Notes: a model not told the origin generated them from the sequence alone. Counted from the stretch's first letter, positions 23,626-39,546 are shown. The stretch: 64,000 nucleotides of DNA from Saccharum officinarum (GCA_020631735.1 CM036159.1:96960701-97024700); one strand, 5' to 3'. Made by a program: numbers and translations.

Positions 23626-24482
23626 TGTGACCTCCATTCGCCTCCGTTTCTTTTCCGACTTCCGACGCAGTAGAAAATAGGCATTTCACTTCCCAAAAAG
23701 TGCCGAATCCCGCGGGAGGGAGAGGAACCCAAACCCCTCTCTACCGCTTAAACTCCACCGCCTTCGCAAATGTGCTAACACCACCAAGTGTACACCACCA
23801 TGTGCATGTGTGTTAGCATTTCACAATCATTTCTCAAGGCATTATGTTAGCTCTTTTACTAGATCCTAATGCATATGCTCAAGACAATGATCTAGTGGCA
23901 CTTGATTCCCGAGCTAACCGTGATTGTCCCTCTTGATAGTCGGCTATGTATCCTAAACCCGGTCAATCACTTCTCTACTCATCTTAGACCGGCAAAAGGA
24001 AAACCCTATGGTTATACCTTTGCCTTGCGCTCTTAGTTCCTTCTCTTCCACTTGAACATCATGTCCATCATATTATGTGCATCTCCACCATGATCATCAT
24101 TTATGTCCATGCACCATCTCTTTGTGATCTTGTGGCCATCACTCCTTGCCACATACACCTTCATCACATGTGTTGCTTATGCCTAACTCAAAACACTTAA
24201 CACATGGCATTAGCAACTTGGTGTCATTAATTATCAAAACCAAACTTGGGCTTTCAGATGGGCACCTTAAGACGACCGCCTCCAAAAATAGACTATTTTT
24301 AAGACGGTTGTCTTATAATGCCCGCCTCCATAAATCGATTTTGCGAGGCGGTTTTTTGTAACCGCCTCGGTTAATAACAAGCGTCTGCCTCGTTTAATCC
24401 AAGGCATTAACCGAGGCGGTTGAAAGTGCTGCTCACCTCCGAAAAAATTTCAAAACGCCTCGCAAAAGATTTTTTGTAGTAA

Positions 24483-25912
24483 TGTGTGCACGTTTCTGCT
24501 AGTGTTAAAGGGAAGAAAGACCCTATATTAACATCATGGGGAGGCGGAGGATGTGGTGGAGGTGGAGGTCGTAGTGGGGCAGAGTTTGGGGGAAGACAAG
24601 AAGGCGGGGCACATGAAAAAGCCCCTCCCGACGGGCTTCCCAACTTCTCTGAAATTTGTGTTGAATGAGTAGAAGTGCTTCACAGAAAAGCTACTCCTAA
24701 ACTATGTGTTTGGAACGACTTATGTTTTTTTCAATGAAAAATTGGCAGATAGGTCATTCCAAATAGGGTCATGGTAAGGTATTGTTATTCTCAAATGTCC
24801 TATTTTGCTTTGCCCTAATGTGTGTAATGTAACATGGAAAGTAAAATTTATGTTGTAACTTTTTATGAAAATATGGTTAAACTAAAAGGGATGACATTTG
24901 ACATTATCTACAAGAAAAGGAGATTGCAATACATTTGCGGATTGCTGGTATGCCATACAAAGTCATATATGTCTGATTGGTTACCTGCACTGATGTAGTT
25001 TTGCTTTGTGTTTGATTGCCTGCTGAGGCTCTTATGCAGGTTTGCACAATGCTCAAAGCAGCTAGGCTCTTATGCAAATGCTCAAAGCAACTCAATGTAG
25101 CATTAGCTAATGCATCAGATTTTATTGCATTAATCAATGCAGATTGGCACAAGCCGATGGATACACCCAAAAATGAAGTGTTCTCACATCTATTATACCT
25201 TTACTAAGAGGCCTCTATTAGAACATGAAGGTGACTACTTGCAACAAAATATAAACAATCAAACATAATTGAACCAAAAAGGATTTGTCTATGTAGGGCA
25301 ACCAAACACCAAAACATTGTATATGTTTATGATGGCTTAAATTATGCTGCATAAGGTCTAATAAAAGCTAAAACAAATGCAGACAATGAGACAACAAGTC
25401 AGATCCATAGGTGTAGATGGGTCGGCTATGAAGTTATTCCACATCTAGTGGTCGGCTGCAGAGCTTAATTATTCAACTACAAGGATGCATCAGTTGCAAC
25501 TTGCAACAACATTTTATTTGTGCTTTGTGGCTAATAGTATATATAAGAATTACAAGACTCACCAAGTTACCTTTTATGTACTCATATCTGAATAAGTATA
25601 GTTGTAGTAAAGGATGACCGAAGAGATTTCTTGTACTGTGGAGAATGGTGCTAAAGGTTGACACTAGTCAGCATGTGAGGCTTTGTTATCTCCTTTCAGA
25701 CCTTTCTCCTCCCTATCACCATCACATCGGTAAGCCAGCGCATCACCACCGACTCATGCATGGATCTTGTTTCTTTGTTGTGCATATCTCGAGGTAGAGG
25801 TTGGCCGATGAGGAGGGCTAGGGACTCAGACTAGGCATAGTGACTGGCCGATATGGCAGAGGTAGCGGTAGAGATCAGTGAGGAGGGCCAGTGGCTACAA
25901 CTGCTAGTGGTA
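24483..25912. other. unassigned intergenic stretch
   Basis: Short frames only. A glycine-rich 60-codon frame at 24486-24668 abuts the CACTA-like end and could be a captured exon, but no family is recognised. The rest, to the gypsy LTR, is AT-rich or without clear features. Confidence 0.35.
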
Positions 25913-29876
<3,964 letters not shown>

Positions 29877-30780
29877 TGGTAGTAGTTGTCAGCACGCTCT
29901 AAGCGAAGAAGTGCTCCATGGGTAGCGCGTTTGTCCATGGCCAACACATGCACTGCTTCTTAATGTAAGGGGTGAACCCAAAGGGGATGCTAGGCAAGGC
30001 ATGACATGCCCTAGGCTCAACTATCATATGTAAAAAAACCAACAAGTCAATCTGATAGGCTGCTAAGGTTGTGTTTTGACTATCAAGTCCATGACTACAA
30101 CGGTTTCAACGTAACGTCTACAGTCCACACCACTCGGCGAGGTCCGATCGAGGCTAAGTCATGAGTTGCCCCTCACTAGTCCACCAACCTGGCAAGTAGG
30201 GGTAGCGAGTATCGATCGAGGCCTATCAAGTGGCAACTACCAAGGGCCACAGAGGATCGGAGACCTATAGAGGTTTGAACTTTGCACTTGCAAGGCTTAA
30301 TCGTCTCTCTTCTTTCTCTACAAAAGCCTTATATATTCATCTTGATCTCTGATAGTTATTGCTAACATCACGTGGTCATTCCTCATGCCTACAGAGTAAG
30401 GACGAACTTGGGCCAAAGGCCCCAAGGCCCAGGACCTAGTGATTGGCCCAGTAACACATAATACCCCATAGAGTGTTTAAGCCCATAAGTGAAGGCCCAT
30501 TACAAAAAATACTAGGGCATGCTTCTGATTCAGCTTCCCGTCCCAACCCCGATGTCATGACCATGTTCGAAGTGCCCCCTTTAGACCTTTTGACACCAAC
30601 ACCGAACGAGAGAAATAAGTGCCAGTATGCCAACACACTAGCGGCCGCCACTACCAACCATTGAGGTTGTCGCATCATTCGCTGAGGTTGCCACGCGCCA
30701 GCCTCCTCAGCTCTGCCATCACCCACCTCCTAGGAGTAGTGTTAGACACCAAGGCTAGATAGGTTGACGGCCGGTAGGCT
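29877..30780. other. unassigned intergenic stretch
   Basis: No convincing gene. The frame at 30436-30726 (minus) has no recognised domain. Short GGCCCA-type motifs occur near 30410-30455. Confidence 0.35.
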
Positions 30781-30781
30781 A

Positions 30782-31380
30782 AAGATTCTTCTATGCCAAC
30801 ATATCGGTGAGGGGCTTCATCATCAACTTCAGCCTCATTAACATTACCTACATGAACATTTCGGTGATGGGCTTCTCTATAGACTTTAGAGTCATCGACT
30901 TTGCCTATGCCAACATTTCTACTGGAGGGGTTTCATCATAAACTTTAGCATCATTGACACCATCTATGCCAAAAAATCACTGAGTGGATTAGCCATCCAT
31001 TTCACCTACACCAAAATTTTGGGTCAAGGGGTTTTGCAGTCAACTTTGGCGTCATGGACACCACCTATGCCAACATCTAGCGAGGGGCCTCGCTATCAAC
31101 ATCGACGTCTTCGACTTCACCATGCTAACAATTTTGACTTGATGGACTCGCCATCAACTTTGGCGTCTCTAGCTTCAACTTTGCCACCAATTTGGAGTGG
31201 GTCACCATCAATATCGATGTCTTCAACTTCGCCTTTGCCACCAATTTGGAGCGAGGGGATCGCCATCAACATTGGTATCTTTGACTTCACCTTGGCACCT
31301 ATTTTGGAGGGGGTCGCCTACATCATCAACGATAACATCCACATCTACGTCATCTACTTCAAGTACACGAAGAATCTCTC
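30782..31380 (+). repeat. degenerate 57-bp (19-codon) tandem repeat array
   Basis: About ten decaying units share a core like 'tatgccaacatttcg..g.ggcttc.tcatcaacttt...gtcatcgactttgcc' split over unit ends. In the best frame each unit reads roughly Y-A-N-I-S-x-x-G-F-x-I-x-F-x-x-I-x-x-x. Stop codons and indels break the frame after about three units, and several later units differ by a few bases in length. It looks like the remnant of a repeat-protein exon or a minisatellite. No known repeat family is recognised. Confidence 0.6.
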
Positions 31381-31790
31381 ACAAGCACTAGCCAAGAGGG
31401 GATAGGGAGGGACACATTTTAGAAGCAATGACTAGTGCCCCTAGGAGAGGACTCAAAGGTGTCACAACGATTGTCCGTGACTACTTCACCTACTACATCT
31501 ACTTCAACAACATTGATGAAGGTTCATCCACAAAGGGAAGGAAAAAATATAATTGAATTGTTATGAAAGGAAGGTACATTTTTGGATGGCAATCAAGAGA
31601 TTGTTATAATTTTCAGTGACATTGAAAAATTTTCTCTTGTTTTTTCGCCCCTAACTCGTATCGCCGAGGGCCACCGTCTCCCAGTCAGACAAGAAGAGGA
31701 TCCACTTGGTGGCGTGTTTATTCGAGGAGAGAGAAGAGCGACAGACCGCGGAGGCCACAGCCCATAGACCTAGGGAGAGAAGAGACTAGT
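31381..31790. other. no gene seen
   Basis: Short frames only. The sequence lies between the 57-bp repeat array and the MITE. Confidence 0.35.
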
Positions 31791-32033
31791 TGGGCCTTGT
31801 TTAGTTGGTGAAAAGTTAGAATTTTTCTAACTGTAGCACTTTCGTTTGTATTTGACAATTAGTGTCCAATTATAGACTAACTAGGCTCAAAAGATTCGTC
31901 TCGTGATTTATAACTAAACTGTATAATTAGTTATTTTTTATCTATATTTAATACTTCATACATACGTGCAAAAGTTGATGTGACAAAGAGAATGAAAAAA
32001 TTTAAACTTTAGCCATGGATCTAAACAAGGCCC
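31791..32033. mobile_element. Tourist-like MITE
   Basis: The ends GGGCCTTGTTTAGTT and ATCTAAACAAGGCCC are imperfect inverted repeats about 240 bp apart, with an AT-rich interior and no coding. This terminus type is common in grasses. The target duplication is ambiguous: a CTAGT pair fits if the element is 31791-32032. Confidence 0.75.
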
Positions 32034-32367
32034 TAGTCCTACTTCTAGAACTGTAGTCGGCCTAGTAGTCCTGGTCCTAGTAGAATTTGTTTGTTTGTTT
32101 TTCTTTTTTGTGTGGATCCTGGTCCTAGTAGATGAGATGCAGGCCCGTGACCGAGACCGACTAGAGAAGCGACGCCCCCTCATAAAAACCGAGAACCTCC
32201 GGCCTCCTCCCCTTCCCGTGAACCCCGCCGGCTCTGACTGGAGGAGACCGCCGCCAATCCGATCCGCCCCCTTCTCGTCAACCTCCGTCAGATTGTACTG
32301 AAGGAGAAGAAGAAGAAGAGGAGTCGTTGTCGCGCGCCGAGCCGGGGGCCGAGAAGCAGGAACAAAG

Positions 32368-33214
32368 ATGTCGGATCCTTCTGTAGATCTGGAGAAAGGC
32401 ATCACCGAGCTGAAGGACGAGGAGAAAGGCATCACCGGGCTGAAGGAGGAGGAGGAGAAGGCTGTTCATCAATTTAAACATCTCAAAGTCATGTGTGTGA
32501 AGCGCTTACTGGTGAGGATTTTGCTTTTCTCTGCTCTAAGATCTATGTGTTTGTGTTCCTTCCTCCTCTTTAGATCCACCAGTTAGTTGACAGATCCTTA
32601 GAACTAACGGAACGAATTATCTGAGCTATAGCCGAACCCAGCATAGCTAAAAACAACAGTTTGATTTCTATTTGACTTTTTTTGTTTCTGCTAATTATAA
32701 TACTTGCTGTAGTAGTATGCTATTAGTATGCGTTGCCTAAATTACTTGCTGTAGTAGTTTTTTTGGGTGGAGGTGGAGGAGGGGTGGGGCTGGTAGCAAT
32801 AGCATCCTAAGACTAATATGGGCTTCATCTTGTTTGAACCCATCAATATAATATGTTGTGACCTTTGGCTTCTGCATGTCATGGTTTTCATTGTTGATAA
32901 TTTCTATACAGTACAATTTATCTTTTCTGATGAAGAACTAACACATTATTTATCCTGCCTGCCTACTAATCTTTTTGCTTGTCTCTCCTTTTGTAGGATG
33001 TGCTCCCTTGCTGTATTTTGTGGGTGTCATGTTCTTGGCGCTGTCTTTATACGGGCAATATTACACCTGGTGGCCAGCTCTGTTCCTGTCGTCTTTTGCA
33101 ATCTTCAATTTCTGGAACTATCGCAGGATGAAGCACGCATATATTCAACACACATTAGCAAGCGCCGACAGCGATCTTAGCACCACACTACTAGCATCAT
33201 CATCTAAGAAATAA
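32368..33214 (+). CDS. candidate small membrane-protein gene, frame unresolved
   Basis: Exon 1 (32368-32511) starts MSDPSVDLEKGITELKDEE, carries a duplicated EKGITxLK segment, is acidic, and ends at a GTGAGG donor. Exon 2 (32997-33214) follows a TTTTGTAG acceptor and in one frame encodes two hydrophobic stretches (LLYFVGVMFLALSLYG and WWPALFLSSFAIFNFW), then a basic and serine-rich tail ending SSSKK. Exon 1 is an exact number of codons, but the hydrophobic frame of exon 2 needs one extra base. So there is either a missed exon, a 1-base change, or a different frame. No family is recognised. The 5' side (32034-32367) is GC-rich leader. Confidence 0.45.
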
Positions 33215-33235
33215 GCCAACATGCCAGTGGGTTAA

Positions 33236-33395
33236 GTGAATAAGGGCACTCTTTGTTGCTCCTAATTAGTAGTTGAAGTGTGGTGCCCTTCAGTGAATAA
33301 GGCATTGTTTGTTGCTCAGTTAGTTGTTAAAGTGGTGTCCTTCCGTGAATAAGGGCACTGTTTGTTTAATTAATATAGTTCAAGTGTGGTGCCCT
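33236..33395 (+). repeat. three tandem copies of a 51-57 bp unit in the 3' flank
   Basis: Units start at 33236, 33293 and 33345, each with 'gtgaataagggcactnttt' and ending near 'gtgtggtgccct'. They lie just after the stop of the candidate gene, likely in its 3' UTR. Confidence 0.75.
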
Positions 33396-35286
33396 AGTCC
33401 CTAGTACCAGACTGGGTAATAAACTTATGTATGAGCAGGCACCAGCTGGGTGTGGGTTTTCATTTAAAGTGTGTAACTTATCACCCCTGACCTATTAAAG
33501 TGCACCTTGCATATTTGTTTCTTTTTTCCATGCATGATTTAAGTGGTTTAATTCTGGTGCTAGAGTACATTGCGTCAGTCAGTACAGCTGCTTTGTTATG
33601 TAAGTGAACAATACTGCTTGCTCAACCATCTTTGAATACTTTATTAACTGTTGTTGGGCCTTGGCTGTGGAATGGAATGCTGATCTACTACCTGGTGTGG
33701 GTTTGAAAACCTGTTGACTGGTAATATTAGCAGCTGGCGCTTCAGGCCATTGATGGTTTTGATGTGTTTTCCTGTACATTACAAACATTACCGGCGGCTA
33801 TAAATACCAACCGAAAGGGTCTTGGCTTGTCGGCCTCAGAGCTGTCTTTTATTTTTAACTGGTGAGGCCTGTCTTTTATTTTTAACTAGTGAGGCCAGTC
33901 TCCGTTTTTAACTGATGAGGCCGGTCTGCATTAAAATAACTTGCCAAGTAGGTATTTTATGACAAGAAGAGAGAAGAAATGAGTTTTATTTCTTGGCATG
34001 ATTACTAACTCTTTATGAATTATGAAATTTAATGTCAAGAAATTTGTAGAATGAAACTTTACATGGTGAATGTGTTTCATTTTATTCCTATAAAGCACGG
34101 CGGTCTTAGAGACAGCACAAGGAAGAGACTTGGCTAAGTCACACACCGGGGAGTTGTGGTCCCGGAGTTGAGGGACCCCACCTGACTAATATTCCATTAA
34201 TGGTGAGCCGGTGATGAACGATATCAATGCACCAGTTTTACGAGGAAGGTGAGGTGAGGAGCTAGATCATGGAGAAAATGGTACACCATTATTTGTTGTT
34301 ACATTGTTTTAGTCGTCCTTGAGATTGAGATTTGGTTCCCCTGTCCCGGTGGAGGTGTCAAGAGGAGCGCTTGGTCGTGAATCTGCGATCCTGCTGGTTC
34401 TGTTGCTGGCGCGGCAATCTGGTGATGTCTGGTCTCGCCGTGGGTTATCATATCGTGTTTGTTCTTAGAAATGGTAGCCTGGAGGCCGTGGCGGCCTTTG
34501 GTTTGCTCGGGTCTAACCAGCTCTCTTGAGCCTATGACATGCCATCCTCAATTTGTGGACCAACGAATTAAGGTGATTGAGCATCTAGATTAGGTATGAA
34601 ACAATCTCAAACAAAGAATTGCATCGACTAAGGCACCGAGGCTTGGCCTGTTACAGTTCCTTCTGCAGAATTCGTTGCAAGAAGCTGGAGGACATTCTGG
34701 TGCTAGTGTTGGCGCTGCTTGAGGCCAGACATCAGTTGCATTTGTGTTGTCAAAGTGAAATAGTGCTAGCTCACGAAGACGATTGCCTCCGAAAGACCAG
34801 AGCAGTGATCGGTTATCACGACAATTGTTCTCCCAGTCCCAGCTAGAGCTAGTCCTTGTAGGAGTGGAGCGCAGCGGATGTCCTCCGTTTCAAACTTGAG
34901 AGCGACTCAATTACTCCTTTAGCGGTTGGCAATTATATTAAAAGACTGGATAGAAAGGAAATCACCGTTGTCTCGTCGGTGCGACATTTCTAGCAGTAGC
35001 AGGTAAACGAAGGGGAGGACACTCCTCCAACCAACATTCCTGCCGAACACCTAGTGATAGACACAACGGCTGAACACGATGCAAAATTGAATATCATCGG
35101 ACAGAAATCGACTGGAGGACCAAAAAAAACTTAAAATTGATAAGCGGAGTAGACTTAAGAAGGTTAGTGCTCTACACCACCAGTAGGTTCTTACCACTCA
35201 CAAGGGCATAGTAGTACATAGATAGTTCTGAATATAATACTAACTAGCAAGAGCCCTGCGGAAATTGCCACGGGCTAGGCAGAGGC
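33396..35286. other. unassigned intergenic stretch
   Basis: No gene recognised on either strand. Near 33840-33925 a short unit like 'gaggccngtct...tttttaactngt' is repeated three times. Frames at 34332-34529 and 34619-34846 have no recognisable domain. Confidence 0.35.
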
Positions 35287-35501
35287 TGTTAGACGATAGA
35301 GTTGTATTTGGTTCTGTTGTACATGAGTCTAGGTTCATTGAGTCTAGTTCATTGGTTTGTTTTAAAGCTAGTTTGTTAGATCTAGGAAGATCTTATCTGT
35401 TGTAAACATGACTCCTTGTACAAGCCATGGTGGAGCTATTCCACTACATATAAACGGAACCATGATGATCCCAAAGGGTATCACGTTAACCCATTTTCAC
35501 A
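35287..35501 (+). repeat. short copia LTR (about 215 bp)
   Basis: Starts TGTTAGACGATAGAG and ends CACA directly before the primer-binding site TGGTATCTAGAGCC at 35502-35515. A TATAAAC-type box lies near 35449. The 3' LTR is not seen. Confidence 0.7.
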
Positions 35502-35536
35502 TGGTATCTAGAGCCTCCTTCCTCACGGAACATTTT

Positions 35537-36320
35537 CATGGCGTTCGCTTCTTCCTCCTCCACGCCTTCTGCTGCCGTCTTCCCCATTACTTTTCTTCCC
35601 ATGAGCGAGGCTCAATCGCACCAACTTCCAGTCCTCGAAAGCCCAGGTCACCTCGGCACTGAAAGGCGCCCAGCTTGGGAACTTCCTTGAGCCGACGGCG
35701 CAACCACCTTCGGCGTTCCTGACGCCGGAGGACAAGGAGGACAAGAAGGCGGATCCCAAGCCAAACCCTAACTATGCGTCATGGGTGGCAAAGGATCAGA
35801 CTGTGCTCAACTATCTACTGTCCAACATGTCCAAGGAGATCCTTGGGCAAGTCAACACAAGCGTCACGCCATTGGCTGCTTGGGCAGCCATTGAAGGGAT
35901 GTTCGCATCTTAGTCTCGTGCGCGGATCATTAGCACCCGCATGGCATTGGCCACCGCCTCCAAAGGTACCTCTTCCATTGCCGAGTATTATGGCAAAATG
36001 AAAGTTTAGCAGATGAAATGGCGGGCGGTGGGGTGCAAACTTGAGGATGAGGAGCTTGTCTCCTATATTCTCACCGGTCTTGACCTCGACTTCAACCCCA
36101 TCGTCTAGGCGGTGACTGCGATGTTTGAGCCATCACCGTTGGGAGCTGTACACCCAGCTGGTGAGCTACGAGCAACGCATGGAGCACCATGGCGGCGGTA
36201 GCGACGGCGCGGCTACCAATCTTCGACCAACATGGTGGCAAAAGGCGGACGCGGGAACAACAACTCCAACAACCGCGGTGGTGGTCGCGGCGACTTCAGC
36301 CATGCTAGAAAGGCGCCGCG
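35537..36320 (+). pseudogene. copia gag remnant (UBN2 type) with stops
   Basis: Starts MAFASSSSTPSAAVFP, then changes frame. The gag core reads NYASWVAKDQTVLNYLLSNM, then 'SVTPLAAWAAIEGMF', 'IAEYYGKMKV' and 'LTGLDLDFNPIV'. In-frame TAG codons at about 35911, 36007 and 36106 sit where CAG (Gln) would be expected. A gypsy LTR interrupts it at 36323, so no pol is present. It is a decayed copia element unrelated in detail to the SIRE-like ones. Confidence 0.8.
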
Positions 36321-36322
36321 GT

Positions 36323-36484
36323 TGTAACACCCTAGGTGTTTAGAAGGCTAATTAAAAGCTTAATCATGATCATCATCATGCATAATCATGGCAGTATTAT
36401 GCATAGATGCATTTCATGTTTCAAATATAGTATTCATATTGTTGCTTATGATTTGTTTTCATATGTTACATGAAATGTTGATAA
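36323..36484 (+). mobile_element. start of a Ty3/gypsy LTR, cut by the assembly gap
   Basis: Begins TGTAACACCCTAGGTGTTT, the same terminus type as the LTRs at 29876 (minus) and 45795. It is inserted in the decayed copia gag. Only about 160 bp is visible before the gap. Confidence 0.65.
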
Positions 36485-36584
36485 NNNNNNNNNNNNNNNN
36501 NNNNNNNNNNNNNNNNNNNNNNNNNNNNNNNNNNNNNNNNNNNNNNNNNNNNNNNNNNNNNNNNNNNNNNNNNNNNNNNNNNNN
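36485..36584. other. assembly gap, 100 N
   Basis: Exactly 100 N, the usual placeholder for a gap of unknown length. The sequence on the two sides belongs to different elements in opposite orientation. Confidence 0.99.
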
Positions 36585-38576
36585 TTCTTGTTTTATTGCA
36601 ATTAATTTCTAGATGCCTAACTTGCTTGCATCTATTGCAATAACGACCATTGCTCTTCACAAAGCGAGGCTTTTAGAGTAGCAAAGGCCGCCTTGCCCTT
36701 TTGGGAGTATAGCCAAACCCTCTTTGTTAAGAGAGAACCTTTGGCTACCCAAGCATTTTAGCAAGCGGGCATCCCCACCATAGGCATTGCCTAATGCGTG
36801 GGTGAGATCATCTACCTCTCTCTTGAGAGTCTCATTCTCAACCACAAGTGACGAATCACTAGTAGTAGAGATAGAGTTGGTTGTGGTGGATGATGATGAG
36901 CTACATGAAGCATTAGTAGGACCAACACATAAAGAATCATCAATAATATCACATGTTAGTCCAATATCACAAGTGACAATCACTTGCTCCTCCTTAGCTT
37001 CCTTCATGAGCTTCTCCAACTTGAGGTCCTTTCTTGATGAGCTCAAGTAGAGTGGAGTGGGCTTCCTTAAGCCTAGTGTGAGCAATTTCAAGATCCTCGT
37101 GGTCTTCCTTTAGACACTCACGAGAAGCCTCTAGCTCATCAAAGGATTTCCTAAGAGCTTTGAGCTCTTGTTCAATTCCTTTGCACTCCTTACTCTTTTT
37201 GAGAGCAATAAGCTCCTCCATCAAGACATCATTTTCATTGCTCTTGGCAATGAGCTCATGTTCCAAGATTTTGTATTTCTTGGTTGTCCTCTTGTAGCCC
37301 TTGCTCATTTGATCTATTATGCCCAATAGATCATCCTTGGAGTAGTCCTCATCCTCCTCATTATCACTCCTACAATCATCACTAGCACAAGAATCATCAT
37401 CACTATCATATTTTACCTTGGTAGGCTTGGCCATAAGGCATGTCGATGTAGTGTCGAAGATGGATGGCTTGTTGGAGAGGGCGATGTTTGCAATGGCTCG
37501 CCGAGTGGTCCTCTCATCATCACTAGAGCTTGCATCATCATCACTATCAGAGTTGTCACTATCCCAAGTGACTATATAACCACCACCCTTCTTCTTCTTG
37601 TTGAAAGTGAAGCTCTTCTTTGCTTTCTTCTCATTCTCTTTCTTATCCTTCTTGTTCTTCTTGAGCTTCAAGTCCCCATTATGAAATCTCTTATCTTCAT
37701 AGGGGCAATCCGCCACTATATGATCGGGGCTATTGCAATTGTAGCAAATGGTCTTTGCCTTTATAATGTCTCTCCTCTTCCTTGCCCCATATTCTTTCTT
37801 CTTCATGAACCTTCCCATCTTATGCACAAGGAGGTCATGGTCTCATCATCGAATGGATCATCATCATCACTTTCCACCTTACTCTTGCCCTTAAAGGATG
37901 AAGCCTTGAATGCAATGGGCTTCTCTTGCTTGACCTTGGTCTTCTTTTCTCTTCTATCTCATCTTCATCATCATTGTATTGGGCATCGGTCATTATATCT
38001 CCAAGCACATTAGTTGGTTTGACCTTGTCCAATCCCTTTCTAAAGATCATTCTTCTCAAGGTGGCAAACTTCTTGGGTAAGCACATCAAGAACTTGTGTG
38101 AGAAGTCCTTGTCCTCAACCTTCTCTCCAAGCCCCTTGAGATCATTGACAATGACTTGGAGCCTATAGAACATCTCTTGGGATGGATTCATCATCCTTCA
38201 TCTTGAATGTGAAGAACTTGTCCTTGAGCATATATAGTTTGGCACTTTTTACCGTTGAAGTGCCTTCATATGTTTCTTCAAGCCTTATCTAAAGCTCATT
38301 TGTCTTTTCAAGATCTTTGATTTGCTCAAATACTTTGTCATCAATGGCACGGTAGATTGTGTCAAGTGCCGCCGTATTGCATTGTTTGTTGATGCGGTCA
38401 TTGGGAGTGAGGTTTTCCTCATCAAGAATGATGTATCCTTCTTTGGTCACATCCCAAACCTTCTCATGTATATTGCCTAGATATTGCTTCATCTTCCTTT
38501 TCCAATGATCAAAGAAAGAGACACCATCAAAGACTGGAGGCTTGTTATTTACATGATTGAACATAACTTGAGCCAT
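36585..38576 (-). pseudogene. copia gag with two zinc knuckles, broken frame
   Basis: Starts MAQVMFNHVNNKPPVFDG at 38576, a UBN2/DUF4219-type gag. The frame is interrupted near 38289, 38190 and 37830 and again near 37000 and 36660. Zinc knuckle 1 CYNCNSPDHIVADC is at 37746-37705. A long acidic, coiled-coil-like region follows. Zinc knuckle 2 CNRCKQVRHLEINC is at 36639-36598, next to the gap. Expected role: particle shell and RNA packaging of the element. It is not translatable as one product. Confidence 0.85.
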
Positions 38577-38615
38577 CTTACACCGAGGTTGTTAAGCCTT
38601 ATAAACGGTGACCAC

Positions 38616-38628
38616 GGCTCTGATACCA
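38616..38628 (-). other. primer-binding site
   Basis: Minus-strand TGGTATCAGAGCC, complementary to the initiator Met-tRNA 3' end, two bases inside the LTR at 38631. Confidence 0.9.
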
Positions 38629-39538
38629 CTTGAAAGGTCTTGATGGCTAGAGGGGGGTGAATAGCCTATTAAAATTTTTTACAAAGACAAGCTAAACAAG
38701 TTTATCAATAAAACAAATAGCGAGATGCGAGTTTTGCTTAGGCTACGGGGTGTTTGTAAGCCACCTAACCAAATCACAATTCTAGTGTATTTGCACTCAA
38801 CCGCACAAGTCAAACCGAGAAGAAAACTACAACTAGCAAGCTACATAAAGAAGCTACTCTAGCAAAGCTAACTCGCTAGCAAAGATAACTAAGAAATTAA
38901 TACAAGAGAGAGTTAGGAGGGTATCACCGAGGGGCGAAGAATTGAGCCAACCAATCAATATAATCAAGAGATGAATACCAAGATAACCGAACACCGGGAT
39001 CAATCAATCACAATATGAAAGTGATGACACGAAGATTTATCTCGAGGTTCACGTGCTTGCCGGCACGCTAGTCCCCGTTGTATCCCTCTTCACCACATGG
39101 TTCGGTGGCTAATCGATCACACACCGAGCCTCTCAAAAGGCGCCACAAGAACCTACCAAATGACAAAAGGTTGCAATGACACGAAGCAATTTACTAATGT
39201 TGCCTTTGGCGCTTCGCCGAGGTAGGCACAAACCCCTCACAATCACCGGAGGTGGCCAAGAACAATCACCAACTCTTGCCAATGCCTCCAAGCTGCTCCA
39301 AGCCGTCTAGGTGGCGGCAACCACCAAGAGAAACAAGAATCCCGCAGCAAATCAACCACCAAGTGCCAACTAGATGCTATCTCACAATGCAAATGCACTT
39401 CGATCACTCAATCTCACTTCGAATATGCAAAGAAGCAAGAGAGATGAGTGAGAGGGGAGTTGCTTAGCTCAAAGTGCTCACAAGTATGTCAAATGTTCAA
39501 GAGAGAGAGCCTTGAGCCGGCCAACGAGTATTTATAGA

Positions 39539-39546
39539 CGCACCCC
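39539..39546 (-). promoter_or_regulatory. LTR TATA box
   Basis: TATAAATA on the minus strand, immediately downstream in LTR orientation of the palindrome array. Confidence 0.65.

Larger units (their letters stand above)
22375..24256 (-). mobile_element. solo LTR of the type A copia element
   Basis: Runs from TGTAAGGTCC to GGGCTTTCA, flanked by perfect GATGG duplications (22370-22374 and 24257-24261). It is collinear with the LTR at 3719-7605 after removing that copy's insertion. The minus-strand TATAAATA is at 23185-23178. No internal sequence is attached, so it is a solo LTR. It has inserted into a CACTA-like element. Confidence 0.93.
22300..24482. mobile_element. CACTA-like transposon end, split by a solo LTR
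   Basis: Outside the solo LTR the sequence holds repeated direct and inverted copies of a 'gaggcggtt / aaccgcctc' motif (22322-22374 and 24262-24475). It ends in TTTTTTGTAGTA at about 24482. Short subterminal repeats next to a terminus of the CACTAC...GTAGTG type are typical of En/Spm-like CACTA elements. The terminal base differs from the canonical G. The opposite end was not found, so this is one terminus only. Confidence 0.5.
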
